DNA of 64,000 nucleotides from Candidatus Margulisiibacteriota bacterium (GTDB lineage: Bacteria > Margulisbacteria > WOR-1 > JAHJIW01): the NCBI GenBank assembly GCA_018823125.1, contig JAHJIW010000011.1, positions 62,001 to 126,000 of the forward strand, in the 5' to 3' direction. Below, piece after piece: positions 29,538 to 40,500 of the stretch. Position 1 is the stretch's first letter, and each line of letters opens with the position of its first letter. A model generated the notes under the pieces. The model had not been told where the DNA came from, made no database searches, and worked only from the letters and a program-made list of their open reading frames with translations. Made by a program: the position numbers and the translations under genes.

Positions 29538-30434
29538 CTAAAATGCCCAACCAGGAAATGGTTCGCTTAAATTCTCAAGTCCATCATAAAATATGTCCGC
29601 CGACAATTGTTCAGAATAATAAATATCGTCTGGAGATACCCCGATCCAGGCAGAATAGATCGGACGTCCGTCTTTATACTCCCAGGTCATATTAGGCATA
29701 GTTTGGGACATAGTTCGATCGCTATCGAGATCGACGTTTAAGGGATAAAATGTCCAATATACCAATTTCGAACAATACATAGAGTCAAAATCATCTTTAT
29801 CGCTCCACTTTCTTAAATAATGATAAGGAGACATGGCATCAGTACTTATATTTTTAGGAAAATACGGGATCCCGCGATATTTATAAATTGCATTATCCAC
29901 TGCTTCTGAGATTCGAAAATAATCTAACCGTAATTGCTTCATCGAGTAAGTGAAAATATGTTCCCAGTTGTTTTCCGTGGAATTATAGATATCTACTCCC
30001 CGATTTTTTAGTGATTCAAAGGTTTCCTCTCCGGGTGGATTATTTATAATTGCTACGTGGGTGAATGAAGAAGCAAACTTCACCACCTTTCCCGCCGCAC
30101 CGCCCGTCCGCAAAAACACTAAATCCCCTCTTTCTAAAACATCCCTGAAAGATATCCAGGGAAAAGATATTTCACTGATCCCATTGGCAAAACCGCGCGC
30201 CCATTGATTCGAATCCGGCGGAATCGAAGGTAAAGAGGCAATCGCATTTTGCGGCTTATTGGTCCCATCAAACGTAAAACTGGAACCATTTCTTTCCATT
30301 TCCTCGGCTAAATCCTCAAAAGTATAATAGGATGGACTCGAGCTTTCCCCCTTTGCGCTACCGCCGCCCGCCAAACCTGCCCCCTGAAAAACCAGTAAAC
30401 ACATCAGCACATACAATATTAAACTATTTCTCAT
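29538..30434 (-). CDS. YiiX/YebB-like (permuted NlpC/P60-type) cysteine hydrolase
   Basis: The 298-residue protein has a signal peptide (VLMCLLVFQGAGLAGGG). The core shows the circularly permuted papain-fold order: LERGDLVFLRTG, then the His strand FASSFTHVAIINN, and later the Cys helix MYCSKLVYWTFYPL. Related enzymes cut peptide or acyl bonds in envelope material. It lies 12 nt downstream of a lipoprotein gene and upstream of a propeller gene on the same strand, suggesting a periplasmic set. The substrate is unknown. Confidence 0.78.
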   Translation of the reverse strand: MRNSLILYVLMCLLVFQGAGLAGGGSAKGESSSPSYYTFEDLAEEMERNGSSFTFDGTNKPQNAIASLPSIPPDSNQWARGFANGISEISFPWISFRDVLERGDLVFLRTGGAAGKVVKFASSFTHVAIINNPPGEETFESLKNRGVDIYNSTENNWEHIFTYSMKQLRLDYFRISEAVDNAIYKYRGIPYFPKNISTDAMSPYHYLRKWSDKDDFDSMYCSKLVYWTFYPLNVDLDSDRTMSQTMPNMTWEYKDGRPIYSAWIGVSPDDIYYSEQLSADIFYDGLENLSEPFPGWAF

Positions 30435-30446
30435 TTTCCACCTCCT

Positions 30447-31070
30447 TTATTCAATAATTACTTCTACATACCGTTGAATTTGATCCTGTGAAGCCCCAAT
30501 ACTTACCGATGCGGGCCCGGCTCCCCCATCATCCCCGGACTGAATACAATAACCAACTACCAGTGCCTCAATCGGCCGCATATTTTCGTTTTGGTTTGCA
30601 ATATTAGGTAATTCTTCACGGACACGGGTTTGCACTTCCCCTACTAGCTCCCTAGTCACTTCATTTTGCTTTCCATTGGCTATCGTATTAATTGTGTTGC
30701 TAACTTTACCAGTAGAAATACCATCATCTTCTCCTGACAAAATCATCTTTTTCTCAACCTGCTTTTCAGCAATTGCATCTAATAATGCATCCGCAAGAAT
30801 TACATCATTTGAATTTCGAGACCGCAACGCATCCTCTTCTTTTAATCTCGAATCAACGTAATCTGCAAAAACCTGCAAAGCTGCTCGGGCACCAGTTTTA
30901 TCAGAAATTGATCCTAAAGCGGTATTAAATTCATTTAAACGTTGGTCTCGGGGAATTTCTTTTACTATACTTACCCCTTCAGCAATTTCGGTTGCGTTTT
31001 GCGTAGAACATCCAACAATCAGAAACATTAAGATAAATGCAAACATGAAAACTAATATTTTGTTTTTCAT
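30447..31070 (-). CDS. lipoprotein of unknown function
   Basis: The 207-residue protein starts with a lipoprotein signal, KNKILVFMFAFILMFLIVGC, in which the last Cys is the predicted lipidation site. The mature part is acidic and helical, with many Glu, Asn and Gln and no domain I recognise. The C-terminal portion has a GYCIQSGDDGGAGPASV turn. It precedes the YiiX-like hydrolase by 12 nt and follows the ORF6N gene by 2 nt, so all probably share a transcript. Lnt, encoded at the end of this group, would acylate it. Confidence 0.72.
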   Translation of the reverse strand: MKNKILVFMFAFILMFLIVGCSTQNATEIAEGVSIVKEIPRDQRLNEFNTALGSISDKTGARAALQVFADYVDSRLKEEDALRSRNSNDVILADALLDAIAEKQVEKKMILSGEDDGISTGKVSNTINTIANGKQNEVTRELVGEVQTRVREELPNIANQNENMRPIEALVVGYCIQSGDDGGAGPASVSIGASQDQIQRYVEVIIE

Positions 31071-31072
31071 TT

Positions 31073-31609
31073 TTATTTTCTCCTTCCTTTAATATCAGTT
31101 ATGAAACCGATTTTCTTGTTTGGTTTTTCTGGCGGACACATTATTTTTCTTATGGCTTCAAAAATAGTATGAATTTCAACATCGTGTTTTTCAAATTTAT
31201 TTTCGAGCTCATTTAATTTATGGGCTAGTTCCTTGTGGGTTGACAGGATTTGTCTTAATTTAACAAATGCCCGCATTATGGCAATATTAACTCTGATTGC
31301 AGTTTTGCTATTAAGTAGGCCCGATAACATTGCTACCCCTTGCTCTGTAAATGCAAACGGCCGCCACCGTAAACCCATTTTGTCAGAATTGGAGATCACA
31401 ATTTGTGATCTCCAAATTTCAAATTCTTTTTTGCTAAGTTGAAACATGAAATCCATTGGAAACCTTGATTTATTTCTTTTAACGACTTGACTTAATATTC
31501 TCGTCTCAACACCATATAATTCGGCCAAATCCCTATCAAATATGACTTTTTGTCCTCTGATTATAAAAATTTTGCTTTCGATTCTTTCGGATGGGATTAA
31601 ATTGCTCAT
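31073..31609 (-). CDS. ORF6N-domain protein
   Basis: The 178-residue protein is a clear ORF6N-domain protein: IESKIFIIRGQKVIFDRDLA, YGVETRILSQVVKRN, RFPMDFMFQLSKKEF and FAFTEQGVAMLSGLLNSKTAI are all family motifs. The C-terminal third is a coiled coil. ORF6N proteins are common in phages and mobile islands and are thought to bind DNA. Here it heads a minus-strand group of envelope genes, an odd partnership that may be accidental. The ATG has no strong ribosome site. Confidence 0.88.
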   Translation of the reverse strand: MSNLIPSERIESKIFIIRGQKVIFDRDLAELYGVETRILSQVVKRNKSRFPMDFMFQLSKKEFEIWRSQIVISNSDKMGLRWRPFAFTEQGVAMLSGLLNSKTAIRVNIAIMRAFVKLRQILSTHKELAHKLNELENKFEKHDVEIHTIFEAIRKIMCPPEKPNKKIGFITDIKGRRK

Positions 31610-31691
31610 GCCAATTTATAAGCAACTTTTCTGCCAAAGAAGATGAGCGTAAAAGTGTCGAAATCAGCTAATTATTGGGAAAAGGTGTAGC

Positions 31692-34181
31692 CTAAGCCGT
31701 CATGGGGCCGTCATAATGCGGAGGATAATCCTGAATCGGGCCTTCGGTAGAGGTAACCCCCTTGGGTGGTTTCTGGAGTCTTTCTTTAACCTCTGGTGAT
31801 ACTTTTACCGGGGTTTTAACCAAAGCCAGTTTTAATACTTCTTTCATGTTTTTTACCGGATGAAAGATCATATCTTCCGGTAATTCTTTTTTAATTTCAT
31901 CCAGGTCTTTCTGGTTTTCATCCGGGAAGATAACTTCTTTTATGCCGATTCTGCGGGCCGCTAAAATCTTTTCCTTTAAGCCGCCGATTGGTAAAACATT
32001 ACCTCTTAACGTTAATTCACCGGTCATCGCAACATCCCTGCGCGTGGGTATGCCGGTTAATGCCGAAGCCACGGCGGTAGCAATGGTAATTCCGGCCGAA
32101 GGCCCATCTTTGGGCACGGCCCCTTCCGGTACATGGATATGAATATCATATTTTCGATAAAAATTTTCGTCCAAGCCTAAACTTTTGGCTTCGGTTCGGA
32201 TAAAACTCATGGCGGCCTTAGCTGATTCCTGCATTACGTCACCCAGTTGCCCGGTAATGGTAAGATTTCCCCTGCCCCGCATAATGGTAACTTCAATCAA
32301 CAAGGTATCGCCGCCTACTTCGGTCCAGGCTAAGCCGTTGGCGGCGCCTAACAAGTCTTTTTCTTCGATTTCACCGTACTTAAACCGGGGTGCTCCCAAG
32401 TAATCCTGCAGGTCTTTCTTTTTAACGGTAAAAACTTTGTCTTTATTCTTTTTATTTCTCACAATCTTAGTAACAATTTTCCTTAAAACCTTGGCAATGG
32501 TTCTTTCTAATCCCCTGACTCCGGCTTCTTTGGTGTACTCCCGGATCATCAGCAGCAGCGCATCGTCATTAAATTCGACCGAATCCTCGGCTAAGCCGTG
32601 TTTTTCTAATGATTTTGGCATTAAGTAGCCTTTGCAGATGCCCATTTTTTCTGCTTCGGTATAACCGGACATCTGAATGATTTCCATACGGTCTCGCAAA
32701 GGTTTGGGGATGGGTTCCATGGTATTAGCCGTGGTAATAAAGAAAACATCGGACAGGTCAAAAGGCACTTCCAAATAATGGTCGCTAAAAGTTTTATTTT
32801 GCTCCGGATCCAGCACTTCCAAAAGCGCGGCCGAAGGGTCTCCTCTGAAATCGGCGCCCATTTTATCTACTTCATCCAGTAAAAATACCGGATTATTTAC
32901 TTTTACTTTATGGATTGACTGAATAATTCTTCCCGGCAGGGATCCAACGTATGTGCGGCGGTGTCCTCTGATTTCGGCTTCATCCCTCACCCCGCCTAAT
33001 GAAATCCGGGTAAATTTACGTGCCATCGCATCGGCAATAGAGCTGGCTACCGAAGTTTTTCCAACTCCCGGCGGCCCCACCAAACACAAAATCGATCCGC
33101 CAATTTTGCCGGTTAACTGCAGTACCGCAAAATATTCTAAAATTCTTTCTTTTACTTTTTCTAAACCAAAGTGGTCTTCGTTTAGCTTTTTTTCTACTTC
33201 TTCGATGTCCAGTTTACTGCGTGATTTTTTCTTCCAGGGAAGCTCAATCAGCCAGTCCAGATAAGTTCGAATCACCGTGGCTTCGGCGGCCATGGCCGGC
33301 ATTTTTTCCAGGCGTTCCAGCTCTTTTTTGGCTTTATCTTTTACTTCCGCCGGAAGTTTGGCCTCTTCTATCTTTTTGCGGTACTCGTTAATTTCCGGCT
33401 GCGCCGATTCCTCCACCTCTTCGCCCAGCTCTTCCTGAATGGCGCGCATCTTTTCTTTTAAATAGTATTCTTTCTGAACTTTTTCGATCTGGCGGCGAAC
33501 TTTACCCTGCAGTTTCTTTTCAACCTCTAAAACTTCGATTTCTTTGTCTAAAACTTCAGAAAGTCTTTTTAATCTTTTTTCGGGAGCTACCGCTTCGAGA
33601 ATGGATTGTTTTTCTTCAACTTTTAGTGAAAGATAAGAAGCGATTAAGTCTGCCAGGCGTCCGGGATGATCAACGTTGATGATCGACATTAAGGTTTCAG
33701 AAGGAATGCGTTTGTTTAATTTAACGTAATTTTCAAATTGTTTGATCACCATGCGGATTAAGGCTTCGGTTTCAACCTCCACTTCTTCCGGCTCGGAAAT
33801 ACGGGCAATTTCTACTCTAAAATAGGGGTCCAGCTGGGTAAATTCTTCAACCCGTGCGCGGGCAATACCTTCGACCAGGATTTTAGTGGTTCCATCCGGC
33901 AGCTGAAGCATCTGGACCACTTCGGCTAAGGTTCCGATGCGGCAGATATCTTTGGGTTCGGGTTCTTCAACCTCTTCGTCCTTTTGTGAGGCAAAAACTA
34001 CCAGACGCTCTTTGGCTAACGTATCTTCCAGCGCCTTGACTGATTTATTACGTCCAATGAAGAGAGGCACTATCATCTGAGGAAAAACAACCATATTCCG
34101 GAGAGGAATAAGGGGTAATTCTTCGCGCCACTCAGCCAACCTTTCCGGTCGGCCTTTTTCAGCTTTTTCCCTAGCGGCCAA
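31692..34181 (-). CDS. lon: ATP-dependent protease Lon
   Basis: The 829-residue LonA protease degrades misfolded and regulatory proteins. It has the N-terminal substrate domain ([23 protein letters not shown]), a coiled coil, the AAA domain with Walker A GPPGVGKT, and the protease domain with the catalytic Ser in KDGPSAGIT (about 693) and the Lys near [11 protein letters not shown] (about 735). A 40-residue proline-rich tail ends the protein. It is the third gene after tig and clpP, 14 nt behind clpP. Between clpP and lon the usual clpX is missing. Confidence 0.96.
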   Translation of the reverse strand: MAAREKAEKGRPERLAEWREELPLIPLRNMVVFPQMIVPLFIGRNKSVKALEDTLAKERLVVFASQKDEEVEEPEPKDICRIGTLAEVVQMLQLPDGTTKILVEGIARARVEEFTQLDPYFRVEIARISEPEEVEVETEALIRMVIKQFENYVKLNKRIPSETLMSIINVDHPGRLADLIASYLSLKVEEKQSILEAVAPEKRLKRLSEVLDKEIEVLEVEKKLQGKVRRQIEKVQKEYYLKEKMRAIQEELGEEVEESAQPEINEYRKKIEEAKLPAEVKDKAKKELERLEKMPAMAAEATVIRTYLDWLIELPWKKKSRSKLDIEEVEKKLNEDHFGLEKVKERILEYFAVLQLTGKIGGSILCLVGPPGVGKTSVASSIADAMARKFTRISLGGVRDEAEIRGHRRTYVGSLPGRIIQSIHKVKVNNPVFLLDEVDKMGADFRGDPSAALLEVLDPEQNKTFSDHYLEVPFDLSDVFFITTANTMEPIPKPLRDRMEIIQMSGYTEAEKMGICKGYLMPKSLEKHGLAEDSVEFNDDALLLMIREYTKEAGVRGLERTIAKVLRKIVTKIVRNKKNKDKVFTVKKKDLQDYLGAPRFKYGEIEEKDLLGAANGLAWTEVGGDTLLIEVTIMRGRGNLTITGQLGDVMQESAKAAMSFIRTEAKSLGLDENFYRKYDIHIHVPEGAVPKDGPSAGITIATAVASALTGIPTRRDVAMTGELTLRGNVLPIGGLKEKILAARRIGIKEVIFPDENQKDLDEIKKELPEDMIFHPVKNMKEVLKLALVKTPVKVSPEVKERLQKPPKGVTSTEGPIQDYPPHYDGPMTA

Positions 34182-34195
34182 AAGGGATCACTCCT

Positions 34196-34822
34196 TTACT
34201 TTTTCTTTCCGGTTCCGGTTTCTAGGTCTTTTCTGGATTGAATTACTTCGTCTACCAATCCGTACTTTACGGCTTCTCCGGCTCCCATGTAGAAGTCACG
34301 GTCGGTATCTTTTTCGATTTTTTCTAAAGACTGACCGGTATGCTTAACTAAAATATTTTGCAGCAGTTTTTTAACTCTTAAAATTTCCTGGGTTTGTATT
34401 TCGATATCCGTAGCCTGTCCTTGTGCTCCGCCTAACGGTTGGTGGATCATAATGCGTGAATTAGGCAGGGCAAATCGCTTGCCTTTGGCTCCGGCGGCTA
34501 AAAGCAAAGCTCCCATCGAAGCCGCCTGACCCACGCAAATAGTTGAAACTTTAGTTTTAATGTATTGCATCGTGTCGTATACCGCTAATCCCGCCGTGAC
34601 CACTCCCCCCGGAGAATTAATGTACATATAAGCATCTTTACTGGAATCTTCTGATTCTAAAAAGAGCAGCTGGGCAATAATTAAGTTTGAAATCTGATCG
34701 TCAATCGGCGTTCCGACAAATATAATTCTTTCTTTTAATAAACGGGAAAAAATATCGTAGGCGCGTTCTCCGCGGGCACCTTGTTCGACGACCATCGGAA
34801 CTAATTGATTAACTTCCTTCAT
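34196..34822 (-). CDS. clpP: ATP-dependent Clp protease proteolytic subunit
   Basis: ClpP forms the barrel-shaped peptidase. The triad is present: Ser in [11 protein letters not shown] (about 101), His in [10 protein letters not shown] (about 126) and Asp in DTDRDFYMG (about 175). I start at the ATG at 34822, which has AAGGAGG eight bases upstream and gives about 208 residues, the normal length; a longer reading to 34867 would overlap tig and lacks a site. An unfoldase partner gene (clpX or clpA) is not in the window. Confidence 0.95.
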   Translation of the reverse strand: MKEVNQLVPMVVEQGARGERAYDIFSRLLKERIIFVGTPIDDQISNLIIAQLLFLESEDSSKDAYMYINSPGGVVTAGLAVYDTMQYIKTKVSTICVGQAASMGALLLAAGAKGKRFALPNSRIMIHQPLGGAQGQATDIEIQTQEILRVKKLLQNILVKHTGQSLEKIEKDTDRDFYMGAGEAVKYGLVDEVIQSRKDLETGTGKKK

Positions 34823-34835
34823 TTTTACATCCTCC

Positions 34836-36131
34836 TTATTTTTCTTCACTAACTTTTGCCTTATCAATTACAAAATCTAAGGCTTTTTGTCTCAATAAAT
34901 AGTCTTCCACGAACTGCCGGCCGCCTTCACTTACGGATTCTTTGAATTCGGACAGGGTTTTACCGCTGCTGGTGGCCATTTTTGAAAATTCCATTTCAAC
35001 GTCGGATTCTTCAAGTTTAATGTTTTCATCTTTACTGATTTCTCTTAATATCACTTTAGCTTCGACCCTGGATTTAGCCGGAGTCTTAAGTTCTTCTCTT
35101 AATTGTGATTCTTCTTTACGAATACTTTGCAGATAGGCTTCTAAAGTTAAGTTACTGCGCGACAGCGAATGCGCCATTTCGTCTAACATGATGTCAACTT
35201 CGCGATCGAGCATGGCGGGCGGCAGTTCGATTTGCGTATCTTTTACGATTTGTTCAATCAACTGATTACTAAGGTCCGCTTCAGCAGTTTGTTTTTTTTC
35301 TGCCTGTAAATTGGAGGTGATTTGCTGTTTAAGTTCTTCCAGCGTATTTAAACGGCTTACCTTTTTAGCAAACTCATCATCCAGGGGAACGGTTTCTTTC
35401 TTTGAAATTTTATTAACTTTAACTTTAAAATTGATTTTTTTACCGGCTATTTCCGGAACGGGATGTCCGGCACCAAAATCAAGTGAAAATTCTTTTTTTT
35501 CGCCTACTTTGGAACCTTTAAGCTTGGCATCAAATTCAGGAGAGATTCCGCCGTGTCCAACAATGATGCGAATTCCTTTACGGGTTAAGGGAATGAAGTT
35601 CTGATCTCCTTCTTTGGCTTCCATATCGACATCTACTAAATCGCTTTCTTCTGCCCCGCCCTCTTTTCTTTCCTCAAACCGGGCAAAACGATCCTGTAGG
35701 TTAGTTAAAACTTTATTGATATCTTCTTCTTTGACTGCAGTTGTTTTTTTAGTAGCTTTCAGTCCTTTATATTTACCAAGCTTCACTTCGGGGTAAACAT
35801 CCACTTCAATCGAAAAAACCAGGGGTTTTCCGTCGCCCTGGCTAACGATGGCAATATGCGGATAATCAACCGGATCAATTTTGCTTTCTTTAATGATTTC
35901 GGGATACAAATCGGAGATTAGATTTTGGGTAGCATGCGCAGAAAGCGCCTCTTTATCGATAGAACGTTCAATTAAATTGGCAGGGGCTTTACCTTGACGG
36001 AAACCGGGAACCTTAATTTCCCGAGCTGCTTCTTTTAATGCCTTTTCTTCTGCCTTTTTTACTAACTCTACTGCTGCTTCAATCTCTAATTTAACTTTAT
36101 TACCGGTTCTCTCATTTTTCAATATTTTCAC
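34836..36131 (-). CDS. tig: trigger factor
   Basis: The 431-residue ribosome-associated chaperone has the N-terminal ribosome-binding helix with the signature GFRQGKAP in [19 protein letters not shown], a divergent FKBP-like middle domain (about 155-235), and a helical C-terminal domain. The start codon is GTG. It leads the tig-clpP-lon operon behind a strong promoter at 36171-36199. This order, without clpX, places co-translational folding and protein turnover under one promoter. Confidence 0.93.
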   Translation of the reverse strand: MKILKNERTGNKVKLEIEAAVELVKKAEEKALKEAAREIKVPGFRQGKAPANLIERSIDKEALSAHATQNLISDLYPEIIKESKIDPVDYPHIAIVSQGDGKPLVFSIEVDVYPEVKLGKYKGLKATKKTTAVKEEDINKVLTNLQDRFARFEERKEGGAEESDLVDVDMEAKEGDQNFIPLTRKGIRIIVGHGGISPEFDAKLKGSKVGEKKEFSLDFGAGHPVPEIAGKKINFKVKVNKISKKETVPLDDEFAKKVSRLNTLEELKQQITSNLQAEKKQTAEADLSNQLIEQIVKDTQIELPPAMLDREVDIMLDEMAHSLSRSNLTLEAYLQSIRKEESQLREELKTPAKSRVEAKVILREISKDENIKLEESDVEMEFSKMATSSGKTLSEFKESVSEGGRQFVEDYLLRQKALDFVIDKAKVSEEK

Positions 36132-36170
36132 AAAACATTACCTGCCTTTTTACGCGTGTTTAAGGCAAAA

Positions 36171-36199
36171 ATTATACCAAAAACGGGGGGTTTCTTCAA
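36171..36199 (-). promoter_or_regulatory. sigma-70 promoter of tig-clpP-lon
   Basis: On the minus strand TTGAAG (36194-36199) is followed after 17 nt by a perfect TATAAT (36171-36176). The GTG of tig lies about 40 nt downstream. I see no CIRCE or other heat-shock operator next to it. Confidence 0.75.
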
Positions 36200-36226
36200 A
36201 CCAAAAGGATATATTAAGTTAACTGA

Positions 36227-37330
36227 CTAGAAAGTTGCTCCCGCATCTACCACAAAGGATAAATTCTTTGAGTTTTTACCATCAATAACCATGGCAGCCT
36301 GAACATTTAAAAATGGAATATTTACGGCTGCGCCTAAGGTTGTGCGGGAAACATTTTGTCCGGTAGCCAGACCGGCTCTGCCGATTAATGTATTAGCAAT
36401 TATGGGCATCTCAAGTCCCAGATGCGTAACCGTTTCGTTATTAGCCACCATTCCGGTTCCACCGCTGATTGATTCGATATCGGCGGCAACCATTAAACCC
36501 ATTCCCGGCACCGTCCCCGAACATCCAATCGCAGTGGTGGTAGGAAATGTATAGTCTTGAGAAGCACCGGTAGTTTCGGCTCCTTCTGTAATTGTACTAT
36601 CTGCATTAAAAGTGACATTGCGTGATTTTGGTTCAGCTACGGTTGCCTTGGCGCCGATATCCCGCATGGCAATTCCGACCGCAAACGAAGAAAGAAAAGG
36701 AATAGCTATATTCGTACGTGCTCCGATATCCAGTCCGGTACCGGATCCAACTCCGTAGGTTTGGCTGGCAGTAAAAGGCAAGGTTTGTCCAGCCGCATTA
36801 ACATTTCCATAACCAAAACCGATATATTTCAGGTTTGTTCCTAGATCCACTCCACCTAATCCTGGCACCGGAACCGTGGTGCCAAGCGTAAGCGCCACAT
36901 CATAACGGCCAGTGATGGTTGCACTGCCGGCAATCGTTCCGGACGGCTTATTAAGGGCCGCTGTCATGCTGGGAAGAATAACACTTAAACCAACCTTATT
37001 AAAACAAAAACCCAAAAGCCCAAATAACGATCCGTTGGCTTCTAAGTTAGTATTGAGGTTATTGACTAAAAATGTAGCCGGATCAGTAGCCGCACCCACG
37101 GCATTAATTATCTGATCAATATTTTGGGATGCGCCGCCTAAAGATAACGTAAACTCTCCCATACCCGAATTTATCAATCCAGCCGGGTTATAAGCCACTG
37201 AGGTCAAACCAAAGGCAGAAGAAACTCCGCAACCACCCATGCCAGCCTCTCTAGCTCCAATAAACGTTTGAGCCGAAACCATAGTAGCAAACAAACACAG
37301 AGACAAAACAACCAATAATATCTTTTTCAT
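36227..37330 (-). CDS. outer-membrane beta-barrel protein, PorV/FadL-like
   Basis: The protein (367 residues from the ATG at 37330) has a signal peptide (KKILLVVLSLCLFATMVSAQ), then AREAGMGGCGVSSAFGLTSVAYNPAGL, the N-terminal signature of PorV/PorQ and related FadL-type barrels. The remainder alternates amphipathic strands with Gly and Ser turns, and the last residue is Phe (DAGATF), typical of barrel insertion. I start at 37330 because GGGGGA precedes it; upstream codons would put about 31 charged residues before the signal. It has its own promoter-like region and stands alone. Confidence 0.8.
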   Translation of the reverse strand: MKKILLVVLSLCLFATMVSAQTFIGAREAGMGGCGVSSAFGLTSVAYNPAGLINSGMGEFTLSLGGASQNIDQIINAVGAATDPATFLVNNLNTNLEANGSLFGLLGFCFNKVGLSVILPSMTAALNKPSGTIAGSATITGRYDVALTLGTTVPVPGLGGVDLGTNLKYIGFGYGNVNAAGQTLPFTASQTYGVGSGTGLDIGARTNIAIPFLSSFAVGIAMRDIGAKATVAEPKSRNVTFNADSTITEGAETTGASQDYTFPTTTAIGCSGTVPGMGLMVAADIESISGGTGMVANNETVTHLGLEMPIIANTLIGRAGLATGQNVSRTTLGAAVNIPFLNVQAAMVIDGKNSKNLSFVVDAGATF

Positions 37331-37457
37331 AAATATTCCCCCTTCAATTGTCGTTGGACAAATTCTAGCACGTGGCAATTCATAATAGAACAATTTTTTT
37401 GCGCATTTTTTTGTAATTTGCAATTTTGCAGGCGATAGCTTAAAATTGTTTAGTTTT

Positions 37458-37531
37458 CGGAGCGTAGCTCAGCTTGGTAGAGCGCTTGGTTTGGGACCAA
37501 GAAGTCGCAGGTTCGAATCCTGTCGCTCCGA
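37458..37531 (+). tRNA. tRNA-Pro (UGG)
   Basis: The 7-bp acceptor stem pairs CGGAGCG with CGCTCCG. The D arm, anticodon arm CTTGG-TTTGGGA-CCAAG with anticodon TGG (37492-37494), and T loop TTCGAAT are all standard. A is the discriminator base and CCA is not encoded. Confidence 0.95.
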
Positions 37532-37535
37532 AATT

Positions 37536-40500
37536 TTATTTCTTTTTAAAATCAATGCGGCAGAGCTTTTTATTAGCGAAGAATCCCATCCTAGCCGAAA
37601 ACCAGATATTCAAATCTCTTTCTACGATATAAAACGATGGGATTAAAAAGAGAGTAATAAAAGTAGAAAAGACTAATCCCCAACATAGTGCTAACAGTAG
37701 CGGAAATAAGAAGTCAATTCTCCCGCCAAAGAATCCGTAAAGTGAAGGCAGCAGTCCAGCAACCGTAGTTATCGTCGTCAAAGTAATCGGTCTAAAGCGC
37801 AACATGGCCGCATCGGCAATATGATCCAGGGTAAGATGTTCACCGTTTGAGCAGATTTCATCTTCCTTCTTGTTTAAAAACTTAAGCATAACCAATGAGT
37901 TATTTACTACTACACCGGCTAAACCTAAAATTCCGATTAAACCTAAGAAACTCATGGTTTCATGGTGGAGAGCAAAAGCAAAAATTACTCCGGCCAGACC
38001 AAACGGAATGGCTAACATAACAATGGCCGGTTCGGTAAATGAATTAAATAAAACCACCAGAATAATATAAATTACGATGAGCGCTAAAAGCATGGCATTA
38101 AAGAAATTAGCTAAAGATTCTTCGGCTACCCTTTCCTCTCCACCAAAATAAAGCCTAAAACCGGGATACTGGGTGACGATCGGTTCGAATTTTTCTTTAA
38201 TAACTTTATTAAATTCGCGGGCGTTTACTTTTTTAGTATCAATTTCAGCGGTAATCTCAAGTACCCGATCTCCTTCCGAATGGTAAATTCCAATCGGTGA
38301 AGTTTTTTCTTCGAAACGGATAAAACTACCCAGCCTGATTAATTTACCTATGCGGTTTGGAATAGTAAGGTTTTTGATATAATCCGGATTGTTGCGATAT
38401 TTATCTTTTAACATTACCCGATAGTCAATTTCCTCTCCTTCTTTACGGATGGAAGTAACTACGTTTCCGGTAATGGCAGCTCTAATTACTCCAGCCACAT
38501 CGGCGGCCGTAATGCCTAGCTCATTCATTAAGCCCTGATTAAGCTTAATATTTAACTCATTCAAACCTTCTTCGTCAGTACGGACAATATCAAATACTCC
38601 GTCGGTTTTAGTCAGAAAGGCTTCAAATTGATCACCCAACTCGGCACGAATTTTATCATCGTTACCGATAAAACTAACGTCGATGGGTTTACCCGTGGGC
38701 GGCCCTCCCCGCATCGCAACTACGGTAACTTCGGTAAATTTGTTACCGTTTTTGATATCTGCCAGCACTTTTTCAAGATCATCTGATATTTTTTCAGAAG
38801 TGATCTTGCGTTTTTGGGTCGGGATAAGATTAATGTCCAGGCGAGCCCAGTGACCTTGCGAAACCCCGCTGGCACTATCCCATAAATCAGTTCCTTTTTG
38901 TCCAATGGTAGTGACGTAGCTGGATAGTACTTTTTCGGGTACGGTTTTAACCACAATATTTTCGATTTCCTTGACGCGCTGATGGGTTTCTCTTAAAGGA
39001 GTGCCTTTGGGCGTTTGGATTTTTATCATAACAATATCGGCATCGTGGCTGCTGAATAATTCGAAACCAATCATCGGCAGAACTACCAAAATTGCGAACA
39101 AGAAAATCGCAATAAAGATACCAATAAAAACGTATTTACGCCTAAGTACGCGCAGCAGATTTCTGCGGTATATTTTCTCTAAAAAGATTAGAAGCTTAGG
39201 TTTACTTTTTTCTTTTAATTTTGTATGGGCCAAATGCGAAGGTAATATAAAAGCCGATTCAAAAAGTGAGGCCAAAAGCACTACCGTAATTACAATTGGC
39301 ATGGCTCGAATAAAATCTCCCCAGATTCCGCCCATCAAAAGGATCGGGAGAAATGCAGCAATCGTGGTAGTAACCGTGGCGCATACCGGCCAAAAAATTT
39401 CAGAGATTCCCTTAACCGAAGCTTCGACCGGATCCATCCCCTTTTCTCTAAATGAATAAATATGTTCGGCTACAACTATAGCGTCATCCACCAGCATTCC
39501 TAAGACAATAACAAAAGCTAATAAGGCAATGCTAGTAACCGATATGTTGTAGATCGGCATGAAATAAAAAGCTACCAAAAGTGAAAACGGGATACCCAAT
39601 GCCGTCCAAAAAGCTACCCGGTGATCAAGGAAGATCATTAAACATAAAATTACCAACAAAAACCCAATGATGGCATTGGAAATAACGGCACGCAGCATCG
39701 CATTAACGTAAATTGAATAGTCTTTTACAATTTGCGCATGCACACCTTCGGGCAGGTCCTGATTACATTTATCCAGTAATGTTTTTACACGCCGTGCAAC
39801 CCGGACGGCATCCGCATTGGCTTTTTTACTGATAATAATGTTAATGCACGGCTCACTATTAGTATTTACTAATATGGTTTCTTCATCAAAGCCTTCTTTT
39901 ACCTCAGCCACTTCGGAAACATAGATACGTTCTCCAGAAAACGCAGAGCGAACGATAACATTTTTTACTTCGAGCGGTTCGTCAAATTGTGAAAGGGTAA
40001 TGACTTTTTTCTTGGTAGTTAGTGACTGGATATCGCCTCCGCTCATGCGGATGTTTGTAGCTTGAATCGCCCCCATGACCTCGGCCAGCGAAACATAATT
40101 ACTGGCAGCCAGAACCGGATCAACTTCGATGTGGACTTCTCTTTTGCGGTAGCCAACCTTTTCGGTTCCCCCTACCCCAGACAACAATTTAATCTTATCT
40201 TCCAGCATTTTGGCGTATTTTCTTAATTCTAGTTCGGAAATATTGTGATTACCGCTAATCGCAACTTCAAATACCGGGAAAATATCAGTTTTTAACTCAG
40301 TAACTAACGGCTTATCAAGAATTTCTTTAGGAAGCCCGGCCACTCGGTCGACAGCCTTATTAATATCCGTTTTTACTTGTTCAACATCTTTAGCTTCGGG
40401 ATCAATTTCAACGAAAACCAGGGAATAGTTTTCTCCGGAAAATGACTGCATTTCCTTGATACCGGCTACTTCTTGAATTTGTTCTTCGATCGGAATAGTA

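Noticed and set aside
34823-34867. Longer ClpP start overlapping trigger factor
   Set aside because: AAGGAGG directly precedes the ATG at 34822, and the shorter product has the usual ClpP length.
37331-37423. Upstream extension of the beta-barrel protein
   Set aside because: It would bury the signal peptide behind 31 residues; the ATG at 37330 has a GGGGGA site.
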